Counted from the stretch's first letter, positions 1 through 9,085 are shown. The stretch is DNA of 64,000 nucleotides from Hyphomicrobium sulfonivorans (GCF_013306565.1 NZ_PZPO01000002.1:586956-650955), one strand, 5' to 3'. Notes: generated by a model not told the origin, from the sequence alone. Program-made: numbers and translations.

Positions 1-1
1 T

Positions 2-64
2 GGCTCGCTTTCCGCCTACGATGCCGGCGCTGGCGGCTGGCGTGGTCTGCTGGACGAATTCTGA
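2..64 (+). CDS. 3' end of an unidentified gene cut by the window edge
   Basis: An open frame enters from the left edge and ends at a TGA at 62-64, giving about 20 residues that end in WRGLLDEF. The fragment is rich in Gly and Ala and is too short to assign. It stops 15 bases before the asparaginase start, so the two genes may be co-transcribed. That it is coding is inferred only from the clean frame and the spacing. Confidence 0.4.
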   Translation, partial: GSLSAYDAGAGGWRGLLDEF

Positions 65-79
65 GGCATTATCTCCGGC

Positions 80-1093
80 ATGACCGTTGATCCCGTTCTG
101 ATTGAAGTTACGCGTGGCCCGCTGGTCGAGAGCCGCCATCGCGGCGCCGTAGCGCTGGCGTCGTCGTCCGGCGCGCTGGCGCTGAGCCTCGGCGATGTGA
201 CAAGCCCGGTTTATCCGCGTTCAGCTGTCAAAGCTTTGCAAGCGCTGCCGCTGATCGAAACCGGCACGGCGGATCGCTTCGGTTTCGGTCCCGCCGAAAT
301 CGCCATCGCGTGCGGCTCGCACGTCGGGTCGGAGCGGCACACGCATCTCGCCGCTGCCATGCTGGAGCGCGCGGGTCTCAATCCCGATGCGCTCGGCTGT
401 GGCGCCCATGCGCCGCTCGGTGCGGCCGCTGCGCGTGAGTTGATCGCGGCCGGGCAGCAGCCGACGCAGCTGCATAACAATTGCTCCGGCAAGCACGCGG
501 GCATGTTGGCTACCGCAGTGCATATGGGCGAAGCCACCGCGTGCTACTGCAATGTCGATCATCCGGTGCAGCAGCGCGTTCACAGCGCGATGGCCGAGAT
601 TTCCGGATTGCCGCTGGGCGCTGATGTGCGCGGCACCGATGGCTGCTCGGTTCCCAACTGGGCTATGCCGCTTTCCGCCATGGCGCGCATGTTCGCCCGT
701 CTCGGAAGCGGCGAAGGCATGGACGCTGATCGCCGGGCTGCGCTGTTGCGCATCCTCGATGCGTGCTGGCAATTTCCGGAAATGGTGGCGGGCAAAAACC
801 GCGCCGACACCGTCGTCATGCGCGCGCTGCCGGGCAAGGTGTTCATGAAGACCGGCGCGGAGGGCGTTTATTGCGGCGCGTTTCCGGAGCTTGGGCTCGG
901 CTTCGCGCTGAAGATCGATGACGGCGCCAAGCGCGCCGCGTCCGGTGCCGCGATGGCGCTGGTGGAGCGGCTATATCCGTCAGCGCGCGGACTGATGCCG
1001 GTTGGCGGCATCAAGACATGGCATGGTGTTGAAGTGGGTGAAGTTCGCTCGTCGGCATACTTCGAAGACGCGCTCGCTGGCTTGAAACTCTGA
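80..1093 (+). CDS. ansA: L-asparaginase, Rhizobium etli AnsA-type (Asparaginase_II family)
   Basis: Predicted to hydrolyse L-asparagine to aspartate and ammonia in the cytoplasm. The 337-residue protein belongs to the family of the R. etli inducible asparaginase, which is unrelated to the E. coli enzymes. The positions described as catalytic or metal-binding in the R. etli structures are present at the same numbering: Ser48 and Lys51 (SAVK), Ser80 (ACGSH), and the Zn-site residues Cys135 and Lys138 (NNCSGKH) and Cys189 (TDGCS). A KTGAEG loop at Lys257 probably supplies the second active-site lysine. The length is typical or slightly short and there is no signal peptide. The ATG at 80 follows the preceding frame by 15 bases, with only a weak ribosome site. 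The identification is firm; the physiological role is inferred from the family. Confidence 0.9.
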   Translation: MTVDPVLIEVTRGPLVESRHRGAVALASSSGALALSLGDVTSPVYPRSAVKALQALPLIETGTADRFGFGPAEIAIACGSHVGSERHTHLAAAMLERAGLNPDALGCGAHAPLGAAAARELIAAGQQPTQLHNNCSGKHAGMLATAVHMGEATACYCNVDHPVQQRVHSAMAEISGLPLGADVRGTDGCSVPNWAMPLSAMARMFARLGSGEGMDADRRAALLRILDACWQFPEMVAGKNRADTVVMRALPGKVFMKTGAEGVYCGAFPELGLGFALKIDDGAKRAASGAAMALVERLYPSARGLMPVGGIKTWHGVEVGEVRSSAYFEDALAGLKL

Positions 1094-1132
1094 TGGCCGA
1101 TTGCGCGCCGAAGAGATGCAGAGCGCCTTCAC

Positions 1133-2488
1133 TCACACGGCAACATTACCACTGACGCTGATGCGCTTGTTGCCATCGCCGCCGTGCACGAGGTCCGCGC
1201 CCACCGGTTCGCCTTCGCCGTCCATCGCGCGAATTGCGCCCAGCTTGGCGCCGGAAATCATGTTGCTGGCGATGAGACACGCGCCCGCCGACGGATCAAC
1301 CGAAACGAGAATGCCGACACGGCTGTCGCGCACCAGGTTCGATGTCGCCACCACTTCGCGCATGTAGGCGCCCCAGCCGATCACAATGCCGGCCGTCGGC
1401 GCACGCTCGATGACGTTGCCCGTCATGGCGCAATCGGCTTCTGCGGTAATGCCGTGGCCGCGCTTGTCGACCGGTTCATGCTCGCGCCGGAAAAGGTTGC
1501 GCACCATGTTGCCCTGGATCACCGCAAGTCGGCCGCCTTCGTTGAAGTTGGTAACGGTGATGCCGGTTGCAGCGTTGTCGACAAAGTTGTTGGCGATCAG
1601 CGCGCCTTCAAATCCAAATTCGGAATAGATCGCCACCTCGCCCAGTCTCGAGCATGAATTGCCGATGATCTGGATGTTGTTCGATGCGTTGCCGCGCACG
1701 GCGCTGAAGGCGCAGTCGGTGATGCGATTGCCGCTCACCAGCACCGCGCCGGCGCGAAACGCATTGACGCCGTTGCCGTTCTGACCGGTGCCACCGCCAT
1801 CGGCGCGGATGCGAACGATGCGATTGCCGACAACGATGCTGCCGTCCTCGCCCGCTTCCGATCGCCAGATCTGAATGCCGTTGTTGCCGCAGTCGGCGAT
1901 GTCGTTGTGGCTGACCTCAAGACCCGTCGCATCAAGGCTGCGCACGGCCGCCTGCATCGCGTTGTCGATCGTGCAATCGGTGACGCTGCCGCCGCAAGCA
2001 AACAGCGCGATGCCGTTGCCGGGGCTACGGGTCAAACGCAACCGATTGAGGCGCACGGATTTTGCGCGCGCAATTGCGATCAAGCCATCGGCATCGCCAA
2101 GCGCGGCATAGGCGCCATCGAATGCGATGCCTTCAATTGCGATGCTGTCCGCGTCTTCGGCGGTGATAAACGGGCCTGCGCCAGCATGCTCCAGCTTGGT
2201 AAGTCCATCGGCACCGATGAGGCGCGCGCCGGAGCGCAGCCGCAGACCGCCGATGCGGAAATGTCCCGGCGGCAGGTGCAGCGGTGCGCCGCGATCGGTC
2301 GCTGCATCAAGCGCGGCCTGCAATACCGGCGCCTGATCGATGCGGCTGCCGGAAACCAGTCCGATGTCGTCGCCCGCTGAGCCGTAGCTGCGCGCTTCGG
2401 CGGTGCGGACGCCAACGGCCGCGATGCCTGCGACGGCGGCCCCGGCTGCCAGCCCGGCGGAGAGAAGATTGCGGCGGTCGGTCGTCAT
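1133..2488 (-). CDS. Tat-exported right-handed beta-helix repeat protein (TIGR03808-like)
   Basis: About 451 residues. The N-terminus has a twin-arginine signal (TDRRNLLSAG followed by a hydrophobic stretch and an AEARS cleavage region), so it should be exported folded through Tat. The rest is a run of short repeats with patterns such as GNRI, SGNRITDC, SNNIQIIGN and GNMVRN. These are typical of a right-handed parallel beta-helix of the pectate-lyase or periplasmic copper-binding type. It resembles the uncharacterised family of twin-arginine-translocated repeat proteins found in Rhizobiales. I placed the start at the ATG ending at 2488, because the Tat motif begins there; a longer frame reaches 2545 but adds only non-signal residues. 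Polysaccharide binding or cleavage is possible from the fold, but no substrate can be inferred. Confidence 0.8.
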   Translation of the reverse strand: MTTDRRNLLSAGLAAGAAVAGIAAVGVRTAEARSYGSAGDDIGLVSGSRIDQAPVLQAALDAATDRGAPLHLPPGHFRIGGLRLRSGARLIGADGLTKLEHAGAGPFITAEDADSIAIEGIAFDGAYAALGDADGLIAIARAKSVRLNRLRLTRSPGNGIALFACGGSVTDCTIDNAMQAAVRSLDATGLEVSHNDIADCGNNGIQIWRSEAGEDGSIVVGNRIVRIRADGGGTGQNGNGVNAFRAGAVLVSGNRITDCAFSAVRGNASNNIQIIGNSCSRLGEVAIYSEFGFEGALIANNFVDNAATGITVTNFNEGGRLAVIQGNMVRNLFRREHEPVDKRGHGITAEADCAMTGNVIERAPTAGIVIGWGAYMREVVATSNLVRDSRVGILVSVDPSAGACLIASNMISGAKLGAIRAMDGEGEPVGADLVHGGDGNKRISVSGNVAV

Positions 2489-2551
2489 GGTCGCTTCGGT
2501 CCTGCATGCGGGGTGCGTGCCCCGTGTAAGCAAGACTGAGACCAACGCGGG

Positions 2552-3256
2552 TTAACGGCGGGTTTTCCAGTCCGATGGGTTTCCCCGAATGCCCGATCTG
2601 GCCGACGAAGTCCTGCCGTCGCCCTCGATGGCTTCCAGGCAGGTTGCGATCATTTCCAGCCCGCCCGCCAGCGCGCCGTTCCAGGTCAGATGCCCATCCT
2701 CGAACGGGCCGCTGGCCTCGGACAGCCATTCCGGCATGTGAATGAACCCGGCCATGAACGGGCGTTCCGCCAGCGCCGCCGTTGTCAGCGACTGATAGAG
2801 AATGGCGTTGCAGAGGTAGTCGCCCGCATCGTTTGAGGTGCAACACGGAACGTCGGCGATTTTCAATCGTGAAACGATATCATCGACAGGCAGCGTGGCG
2901 GCGATGGATGCCGCGCCGCCGGCGATGATGCTGGATAGCGGCGGCAGGGCGCCATCGGCATCCGGGCGGGGCGCGCATACGTTGCGGCCAGTCAGTTCGA
3001 TGCGGAAACCTTTGCTGGCGCTGGCAACGCCGAAATGCAGCGCCAGCACCGGAGCATTGCCGTTCAGCAGTGCGCCGAGCCGCAGCGGCCCGCGCTCCCA
3101 CGCCACGGGGAGAATTTCTGTGACGATGTCGTAATCGGCAAACAGCGCTCGCGCCGACTTCGCCAGCTTCGGCACGAAGTCGGCTGTCACGTTGTGCGCA
3201 ACGCCGGGAAATGCGCCAAAGCCGGTCAGCAGGATGATGAGACGGCTCTGCGTCAC
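2552..3256 (-). CDS. Pyroglutamyl-peptidase I family protein (peptidase C15-like)
   Basis: A 234-residue cytoplasmic protein with the C15 fold signature. It has an N-terminal LTGFGAFPG strand-loop, Cys149 in GDYLCNAILYQ (the nucleophile position) and His173 in GFIHMPEW. Glu87 in FRIELTGRN probably completes the Glu-Cys-His triad. Family members remove N-terminal pyroglutamate from peptides. The sequence around Glu87 differs from that of well-studied enzymes, so activity is likely but not certain. It lies between the beta-helix protein and meaB on the same strand, 30 bases after the meaB stop, and could share a transcript with them. No functional link to those neighbours is evident. Confidence 0.82.
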   Translation of the reverse strand: MTQSRLIILLTGFGAFPGVAHNVTADFVPKLAKSARALFADYDIVTEILPVAWERGPLRLGALLNGNAPVLALHFGVASASKGFRIELTGRNVCAPRPDADGALPPLSSIIAGGAASIAATLPVDDIVSRLKIADVPCCTSNDAGDYLCNAILYQSLTTAALAERPFMAGFIHMPEWLSEASGPFEDGHLTWNGALAGGLEMIATCLEAIEGDGRTSSARSGIRGNPSDWKTRR

Positions 3257-3286
3257 TGTATTGCTCCCGCTGCGCCAAGCGCGCGA

Positions 3287-4288
3287 TTATGCACTAAAAC
3301 CGATCAGTCCCATGATCTCGTCAACCGCCAGTGTCGGCAGCAGCCGGCCCTGACGTACGTCGGCCTCGATGCTTTGCATGCGGGCGCTTACGCGAGGATT
3401 GGCATGCACGGTTTCCATGATGCGGTCGGAAAGCATGTCGTGCATCCACGCCACGGCCTGCTTCTGGCGCCGCTCTTGCAATTCACCGGATTCGCCCAAG
3501 TCGCGGCGGTAATCCAGAATCTTGGCCCACAGCTTGTCGAGATCCTTGTTGTGCGCGCCGGATATGGTGATGACCGGCGGCGTCCAGTTCGGCGACGAGG
3601 GTGTCAGGATCTGCATCGCACCACGATATTCTGCGGCGGCGCGCTCAGCGCGCAGGATATTGTCGCCATCGGCCTTGTTGATGGCGATCATGTCGGCGAT
3701 TTCGATGATACCCTTCTTGATGCCCTGCAGATCGTCGCCGCCGCCCGCCAGCAGCAGCACCAGGAAGAAGTCGACCATATCGGCGACAGCAATTTCCGAC
3801 TGGCCGACGCCTACAGTTTCCACGATCACGATGTCGAAGCCAGCTGCTTCACACAGGGCCATGGTTTCGCGCGTCTTGCGGGTAACGCCGCCCAGCGTGC
3901 ACGAGCTGGGCGAGGGGCGAATAAACGCGAGCGGCTCCTGCGCAAGCTGGCTCATGCGCGTTTTGTCGCCGAGGATCGACCCGCCCGTCCGCTTCGAAGT
4001 CGGATCGACGGCCAGAACCGCAACCGTGTGGCCGGCTTTCACCAGATTGGTGCCCAGCATGTCTATGGTGGTGGATTTGCCGACACCGGGCACACCCGTG
4101 ATGCCAAGACGAATCGATCCGCCCGTATGCGGCAGCAGTGCCTGCAGCAATTGCTGCGCCAACGCCGAATGGGCAGGCTTCGTGCTTTCCACCAGCGTGA
4201 TCGCGCGTGCCAGCATGGCCCGGTCGCCCGCCAGCACGCCTTTGACGTAGGCGTCGATTGACGGTGTGGAAACGGTTGCGGGCTGCAT
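3287..4288 (-). CDS. meaB: Methylmalonyl-CoA mutase-associated GTPase MeaB (ArgK family)
   Basis: A 333-residue G3E-type P-loop GTPase that protects and reactivates adenosylcobalamin-dependent acyl-CoA mutases, gating cofactor loading. Visible motifs are the Walker A loop (GVPGVGKSTT), a switch region with VDPTSKRTGGSILGDK, the VETVGVGQSE Walker B/switch II, and the guanine-specificity motif NKAD. The start is set by a strong ribosome site (AAGGAG just upstream on the minus strand) before the ATG ending at 4288; a longer frame to 4552 has no such signal and reads as non-coding. No mutase subunit lies in the window, so the partner must be encoded elsewhere. The older name ArgK (arginine/ornithine transport kinase) for this family is a misannotation. 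Confidence 0.92.
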   Translation of the reverse strand: MQPATVSTPSIDAYVKGVLAGDRAMLARAITLVESTKPAHSALAQQLLQALLPHTGGSIRLGITGVPGVGKSTTIDMLGTNLVKAGHTVAVLAVDPTSKRTGGSILGDKTRMSQLAQEPLAFIRPSPSSCTLGGVTRKTRETMALCEAAGFDIVIVETVGVGQSEIAVADMVDFFLVLLLAGGGDDLQGIKKGIIEIADMIAINKADGDNILRAERAAAEYRGAMQILTPSSPNWTPPVITISGAHNKDLDKLWAKILDYRRDLGESGELQERRQKQAVAWMHDMLSDRIMETVHANPRVSARMQSIEADVRQGRLLPTLAVDEIMGLIGFSA

Positions 4289-4471
4289 AGAAAACTCCTT
4301 TAGCGCGGCATCTTCATAGGTGGCGCCGCGCCCCCTGTGTAGTTTGATCAATTCGCTGTCGGCAAGTCCGTCATGTGGCCGCCACATCCGCCAACGACAA
4401 CTTGCCCCGCTTTGCGCTGCGCCATACTGTGCCGGCCGCAGCGAAATGGGGACAGCGAGGGGAGGGACGTA

Positions 4472-5926
4472 ATGTCCGGCTTTACCGTGGCCGCGTCCAT
4501 AGCCGCTCTGGCGCTGCTGACATATCTGTTTGTGCGGTATTCTACCAATCACACCTCAAAAATGCTGCGCGTCGTGGCGCGGGGCGGTGCGCTGGCGCTG
4601 GTTGGCGTTGCGATTGCCGGCGTGATGCTGTTTGCGCCCGCAGCGCTGAAAAGGGACACCAGCGCGCGCGTTTCGTCCACCCTGCAGGATCAGATCGCCC
4701 AGGCGCGAGAGCATGCCGTCCAGGATGCCCAGCTGCGCAGCCGGATGGAGGCGCTGGAGGGCTGGGGCGCCGCCGTTACAGCGGAGGTTGAGGACGACGA
4801 GGCGCTGCCGCCGGAAAATGCCGACTGGCAGGTTGTGCCGGTGTTCTTCGGCACTGACCGCGAGACGCAGCCGGACAACACCCGGTTGCAGTATTCGTCC
4901 GAGCGAGGCCGCCGTCTGGAACTTGGCCGGGCGCTGATATCGGTGCCCAAAAGCCATCAGGTGCCCAACATCGAGCGCCCGTGGGCGATCAAGCTGCCGT
5001 ATTTCGACGTCACCATCTACGAGCAGACGGAAGATCCTGCGCAGCACTTCACCATCCAGAACATCGGCAAACTCACGCAGGAAGAGTTTCTGGCCCGCGT
5101 CCGTACGCGGCTTGCCCGCTCCGCCCGCTACAAGGACCATGCGATCGTTTTCGTGCATGGCTACAACACAGCGTTCGATAGCGCGCTCTACCGCACGGCC
5201 CAGCTTTCCTACGACCTGAAATTCGATGGCGCGGCGTTTCTCTACAGCTGGCCGTCGGGCGGAGCTGTCGCCAGCTACACCTACGACCGTGAGAGCGCGC
5301 AGGCTTCAGAGCCCTATCTGCGCCAGTTTCTCGATATCGTCGTGCGCGAGACCGGCGCCAAATCCGTCAGCATCATCGCCCATTCCATGGGTAACCAGCC
5401 GCTTCTCAGCGTGCTGCGCGATATGCGCCAGACCGGCCCCAACGAGGTCGCGATCAACGAAGTTATTTTGGCCGCGCCGGATGTTGATGCTGACGGTTTC
5501 GACAACGTCGCCCGACGGATCGAGGGCATTGCCCGCGGCGTGACGCTTTATGTCGCATCCAACGACCGGGCGCTGATGGTGTCGCGCAATTTCTGGCGCA
5601 ATCCGCGTGCTGGCGATGTGCCGCCCGGCGGGCCGCTGATCGTGTCCGGCGTTGAAACGATCGACATCACGCGCGCGTCGACGGACAGCCTCGCGCTCAA
5701 CCACTCCGGCTATGCCGAAAATAACGATCTGCTGCAGGACATTGGCAAGTTGATCCTCAGCGGCCTGCGCCCGCCCGAGCAGCGTTTGCCGACGCTCATG
5801 CGTACAGCTTCGCCGCGCGGTGACTACTGGCGCTATCTGCCATTAGCCGCCGGCGCCCGGGCCGAAACCGGTGCCCCTGAAACTGGCGCCCATGTCGAAA
5901 CAGGAGAAATCCCGACAACGCCGTAG
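4472..5926 (+). CDS. Membrane-anchored alpha/beta hydrolase (DUF900-type), paralogue of the next gene
   Basis: A 484-residue protein. Two hydrophobic segments near the N-terminus (about residues 6-22 and 38-58) suggest membrane anchoring. A linker follows, then a DUF900 alpha/beta-hydrolase domain from about residue 119 (DWQVVPVFFGTDR). Active-site candidates are Ser305 in AHSMGN, Asp in AAPDVDAD and His in LNHSGYA, with an oxyanion-type FVHGYNT loop. The ATG at 4472 is preceded by GGAGGGA. The gene is divergent from meaB. The following gene encodes a second copy of the same hydrolase domain, with long identical stretches such as LYSWPSGGAVASYTYDR, pointing to a fairly recent tandem duplication. 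The substrate is unknown; esterase or lipase activity is a family-level guess. Confidence 0.85.
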   Translation: MSGFTVAASIAALALLTYLFVRYSTNHTSKMLRVVARGGALALVGVAIAGVMLFAPAALKRDTSARVSSTLQDQIAQAREHAVQDAQLRSRMEALEGWGAAVTAEVEDDEALPPENADWQVVPVFFGTDRETQPDNTRLQYSSERGRRLELGRALISVPKSHQVPNIERPWAIKLPYFDVTIYEQTEDPAQHFTIQNIGKLTQEEFLARVRTRLARSARYKDHAIVFVHGYNTAFDSALYRTAQLSYDLKFDGAAFLYSWPSGGAVASYTYDRESAQASEPYLRQFLDIVVRETGAKSVSIIAHSMGNQPLLSVLRDMRQTGPNEVAINEVILAAPDVDADGFDNVARRIEGIARGVTLYVASNDRALMVSRNFWRNPRAGDVPPGGPLIVSGVETIDITRASTDSLALNHSGYAENNDLLQDIGKLILSGLRPPEQRLPTLMRTASPRGDYWRYLPLAAGARAETGAPETGAHVETGEIPTTP

Positions 5927-6050
5927 CTGTCCCGCGTCGCTCGCCTCGTATTTTGCCGAGGCTGTTACGCAAACATCAGCGGCCCTAAGTGGGCCACAGC
6001 TTGGTATTATGCCATTTTCGAGATTGTCCGCTCCGCAAAGGATTATTTCC

Positions 6051-8171
6051 GTGTCCGCCCGCCAAATGATTGCTGCAACACGTATTTTTCTTTTCCTTGC
6101 AACGCTTTGCGCGCTGGCCCCCGATACGGCATCGGCGGCGGAGCGCTGGCCACCCTGGCAGAGCTACACCGAGGCGGTTGAGGCAGCGCACCAGAAGGCG
6201 CAGCAGGCCCAGAAACGTCGGGCGGCCGCTTCCCAAAACACGCTCACAAGCCTCAACGCGCGCATCGAACAGCTGAAATCCGCAAAAAAGTATTCGCAGG
6301 CCGTGCCGCTGGCGCGCCGCGCGCTGGTGCTGACCCGACAGAAGCATGCCAACGGCATTGAAACCGCGGCGGCGCTTGAAACGCTCGCGGGCCTCTATGA
6401 GGCGCTCAACAAGCCGGCTCAGGCCGCGCCACTACTCAAGCAGGCGCTGGACATTCGCCAGCAGGCACCCGGTCAGCCAGATGTTGCTGTAACGCGTGAG
6501 CGTCTGGCAGTGGTTTATGACCAGCAGGGTAAGGCGGCCGAGGCGCAGCGCGTGCGTGGCGACGCCGTTGCCGAACCACCGCCTGAGGCGAGGCCCGCTC
6601 CGGACGTAGCCGAAGAGCCCGCGGCCACCGATCAGGAAACGGCCGCCAAGGTTGATGACGAGGCGGGCGCAGAAGCCGCCGCAGCCGCCCGCAAGGCGGA
6701 AGAAGACGCAGCCCGGGCGCGCGCCGCAGAACTTATCCGGCGCCAGATGGCTCAGCGCTACGAACCTTCGCCCTCCGTCAGGGGCAGGGTCGGCAGTGGC
6801 GCCTCTCCCGCGCCGTCATTTTCAGGCCGGCAAGGCATTGAACCAAAAAGACAATACGCGCGTCCGCCCGCGCCGCCGCCGGCCGCTGTCGTTCCCCCAC
6901 CTCCCGCGCCACCGGTTGATATCGTGTCGCCACCTCCACCCTCCGGCGGGTCCAGCCGCGATAGCTCCGAGCAGGACTTCACCGTTCTTGATGAGCTGGA
7001 CCGCGATCCGCCTTCGGCTGGCGCGTCCCCGCCGCCTGCCGCAGCCCCGGCCCCACCGCCACCGGCCGCCAGCGCTCCGGATGATCCCGCTGGCGGATCG
7101 GGCCCGCCGCCCACCGCTGCGCCGGCACCCGATCCTGATCCCGACTGGCAGATCGTGCCGGTTTACTGGGGTACCGATCGCGCCGTGCAGCCGAATGCCG
7201 AGCGCCTGGCGTTCGGTTCGGACCGCGCCCGCCGTCTCGAAACCGGCCTGGCCGAAGTCACCGTGCCGAAGGTGCACGAGGTTCCGAATGTAGAGCGCCC
7301 GTGGGTGGTGAAGATCCCCTATTTCGACGTGACGCTCTACGCCGAGAAGGAAGACCCGAAAAAGCACTTCACGCTGAAATCCATCAAGGCCATGACGCGC
7401 GAGGAGCTGCTGGCGCAGATCAAGGCCCGGCTCGCCGCCTCGAAGGATTACAAGGATCAGGCGCTCGTGTTCGTGCACGGCTACAACACGTCGTTCGACA
7501 ACGCGCTCTATCGCACCGCGCAGATCGCTTACGATCTCGATTTCGACGGTGCGCCGTTCCTTTACAGCTGGCCGTCCGGCGGTGCTGTCGCCAGCTACAC
7601 CTATGACCGCGAAAGCGCGCAGGCATCCGTGCCCTATCTGCGCGAGTTTCTCGACATGGTGGTGAAGGAAACCGGCGCCAAGCAGGTCAGCGTCATCGCC
7701 CATTCGATGGGTAATCAGCCGGTGATGGATGTGCTGCGCGAGATGCGCAACGCCACGCCTGAAGGCGTTGTCATCAGCCAGGTGATCCTGGCCGCGCCGG
7801 ATGTCGATGCCGACACATTTTCCAACCTCGCCCGCTCCATCAACGGGCTGGCGAAAAACGTGACGCTCTATGTCGCCGCCAACGACCGCGCATTGACGGT
7901 CTCGCGCAACTTCTGGGGCAGCTATCGCGCCGGCGATGTGCCACCGCAGGGACCGCTCATTCTGCCGGGCATCGACACCATCGACGTGACGGCGGCATCG
8001 ACAGACACCTTCGCCATCAATCACTCGGGCTATGCATCGAATAACCGGCTGCTGGATGATATCGGCGAGTTGCTGCGCACGGGTCTGCGGCCGCCGGAAA
8101 TGCGTCCGTTGAAGTTCGGCAAGATCACAACGAACGCCGGTGATTACTGGCGTTATGTGCCGGCGCCCTAG
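6051..8171 (+). CDS. Exported TPR / Pro-rich / DUF900 alpha/beta-hydrolase fusion
   Basis: About 706 residues. The N-terminus is a signal peptide (hydrophobic FLFLATLCALA, then SAA). TPR-like helical repeats follow at residues 66-170 (QAVPLARRAL, QAAPLLKQALDI), then a charged Ala/Glu stretch and a long Pro/Ala-rich low-complexity linker (about 235-360). A DUF900 hydrolase domain runs from about residue 364 to the end, with Ser552 in AHSMGN, Asp in APDVDAD and His in INHSGYA. I chose the GTG at 6051 because AAGGA lies about 9 bases upstream; ATG 6009 and ATG 6066 are alternatives. The gap to the preceding paralogue is 124 bases. A cell-envelope hydrolase tethered by a flexible linker and recruited by TPRs is a reasonable inference, but no substrate can be named. 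Confidence 0.82.
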   Translation: MSARQMIAATRIFLFLATLCALAPDTASAAERWPPWQSYTEAVEAAHQKAQQAQKRRAAASQNTLTSLNARIEQLKSAKKYSQAVPLARRALVLTRQKHANGIETAAALETLAGLYEALNKPAQAAPLLKQALDIRQQAPGQPDVAVTRERLAVVYDQQGKAAEAQRVRGDAVAEPPPEARPAPDVAEEPAATDQETAAKVDDEAGAEAAAAARKAEEDAARARAAELIRRQMAQRYEPSPSVRGRVGSGASPAPSFSGRQGIEPKRQYARPPAPPPAAVVPPPPAPPVDIVSPPPPSGGSSRDSSEQDFTVLDELDRDPPSAGASPPPAAAPAPPPPAASAPDDPAGGSGPPPTAAPAPDPDPDWQIVPVYWGTDRAVQPNAERLAFGSDRARRLETGLAEVTVPKVHEVPNVERPWVVKIPYFDVTLYAEKEDPKKHFTLKSIKAMTREELLAQIKARLAASKDYKDQALVFVHGYNTSFDNALYRTAQIAYDLDFDGAPFLYSWPSGGAVASYTYDRESAQASVPYLREFLDMVVKETGAKQVSVIAHSMGNQPVMDVLREMRNATPEGVVISQVILAAPDVDADTFSNLARSINGLAKNVTLYVAANDRALTVSRNFWGSYRAGDVPPQGPLILPGIDTIDVTAASTDTFAINHSGYASNNRLLDDIGELLRTGLRPPEMRPLKFGKITTNAGDYWRYVPAP

Positions 8172-8307
8172 GCTCGCTGTCGGCTTTTGACGGCAACGCA
8201 AAAGGCGGCACGTACCCGTGCCGATGGCATGCTGCGCGCGAGCTGGTCGATGTGGGGGATGCGCGGGCCGTGGCAGAACGCCGGTCTCCCCACACGTCAT
8301 CACACCG

Positions 8308-8330
8308 TCATCCCGACGCAGGTCGGGAAC
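8308..8330. repeat. Short palindrome in the intergenic gap
   Basis: CGTCATCCCGACGCAGGTCG followed by GGA contains the inverted arms TCCCGAC and GTCGGGA around a 4-base loop. It resembles the 'cgtcatcccg' palindromic repeats scattered through many alphaproteobacterial genomes. It lies in the roughly 350-base gap after the hydrolase gene, where I see no other gene. Only one copy was noticed in the window, so its repeat status is inferred. Confidence 0.3.
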
Positions 8331-8527
8331 CACGTCAGCTTCCGCACCTGCGACTTGGTGCAAGTCAGGCAGGGCGCTGCATCCACAAACACGCGCGTCG
8401 CGCTGTAGCACCAACAACACTTTATTTACCACACCTCGGCAAAACTCCGCTTCTGGGCGTTCCAACGTCCCAAAGGTTCAAAGGTAAGGTCGGTGAAAGT
8501 CACCGGCCCGGCGTCGCGGTGTGGTTC

Positions 8528-9085
8528 ATGCGTTGGCAGCGGCTTGCAGTCGGGAAAAATCCGTCGTCTTTCGCGGTCTTTGATCGCGTCTCGCGGCCGT
8601 TGGTGCTGGCTTGCGGTGTGTCGATCGCTGCGATGGCGCTCGCGCTGGTGATATTCCCGCGCAGCGCCGACGCTGAAAGCGCCGAGTTGATCGAGGATGG
8701 CGTCGCCAGCCGTGTTTCGGAGCGGCCGGAGATGGGGATGCCTGCCACCAATCCGCGTGTGCGCGGCTTTGTGCAGTCCCATCCGCAGGATTTCGTGACG
8801 GTTTGCGTTGCCGGCTGCAACGGCGAGCCGAAGATCGTACAGATGTTGCCCAAGCCCCATGAGGCGCGTGCTGGCTCAATGCGCACCACTTCCGGCGGCT
8901 CCGGGTCAGGAAATTGGGACGGCCCCGATGATGTTGTTGCCTGCATGGCAGGCTGCGGCGGTGGTCGTCCCGGTGAGATCGTCCAGCGGCTGCCGGACCT
9001 GCCGCCGGAGCATCGTGCGCCCGCTCGCCGCAAGAAGGCAGGCGAGAGCTGGGAGCAGGAGCTGATGGACATCCTCCCGGACTGA
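8528..9085 (+). CDS. Small membrane-anchored protein with a duplicated CxAGC motif
   Basis: A 185-residue protein I cannot assign to a named family. It has one N-terminal transmembrane or signal segment (about residues 24-44, LVLACGVSIAAMALALVIF), and the remainder should be periplasmic. Two motifs repeat about 45 residues apart: VCVAGCNGEPKIVQMLPK near residue 92 and ACMAGCGGGRPGEIVQRLPD near residue 137. Each has the pattern C-x-A-G-C, a glycine-containing spacer, then I-V-Q-x-L-P, and a Gly/Ser-rich linker separates them. The C-terminus is charged. The ATG at 8528 is the last start before the membrane segment. Paired cysteines exported to the periplasm suggest disulfides or metal/cofactor binding, which is inference only. 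Confidence 0.6.
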   Translation: MRWQRLAVGKNPSSFAVFDRVSRPLVLACGVSIAAMALALVIFPRSADAESAELIEDGVASRVSERPEMGMPATNPRVRGFVQSHPQDFVTVCVAGCNGEPKIVQMLPKPHEARAGSMRTTSGGSGSGNWDGPDDVVACMAGCGGGRPGEIVQRLPDLPPEHRAPARRKKAGESWEQELMDILPD

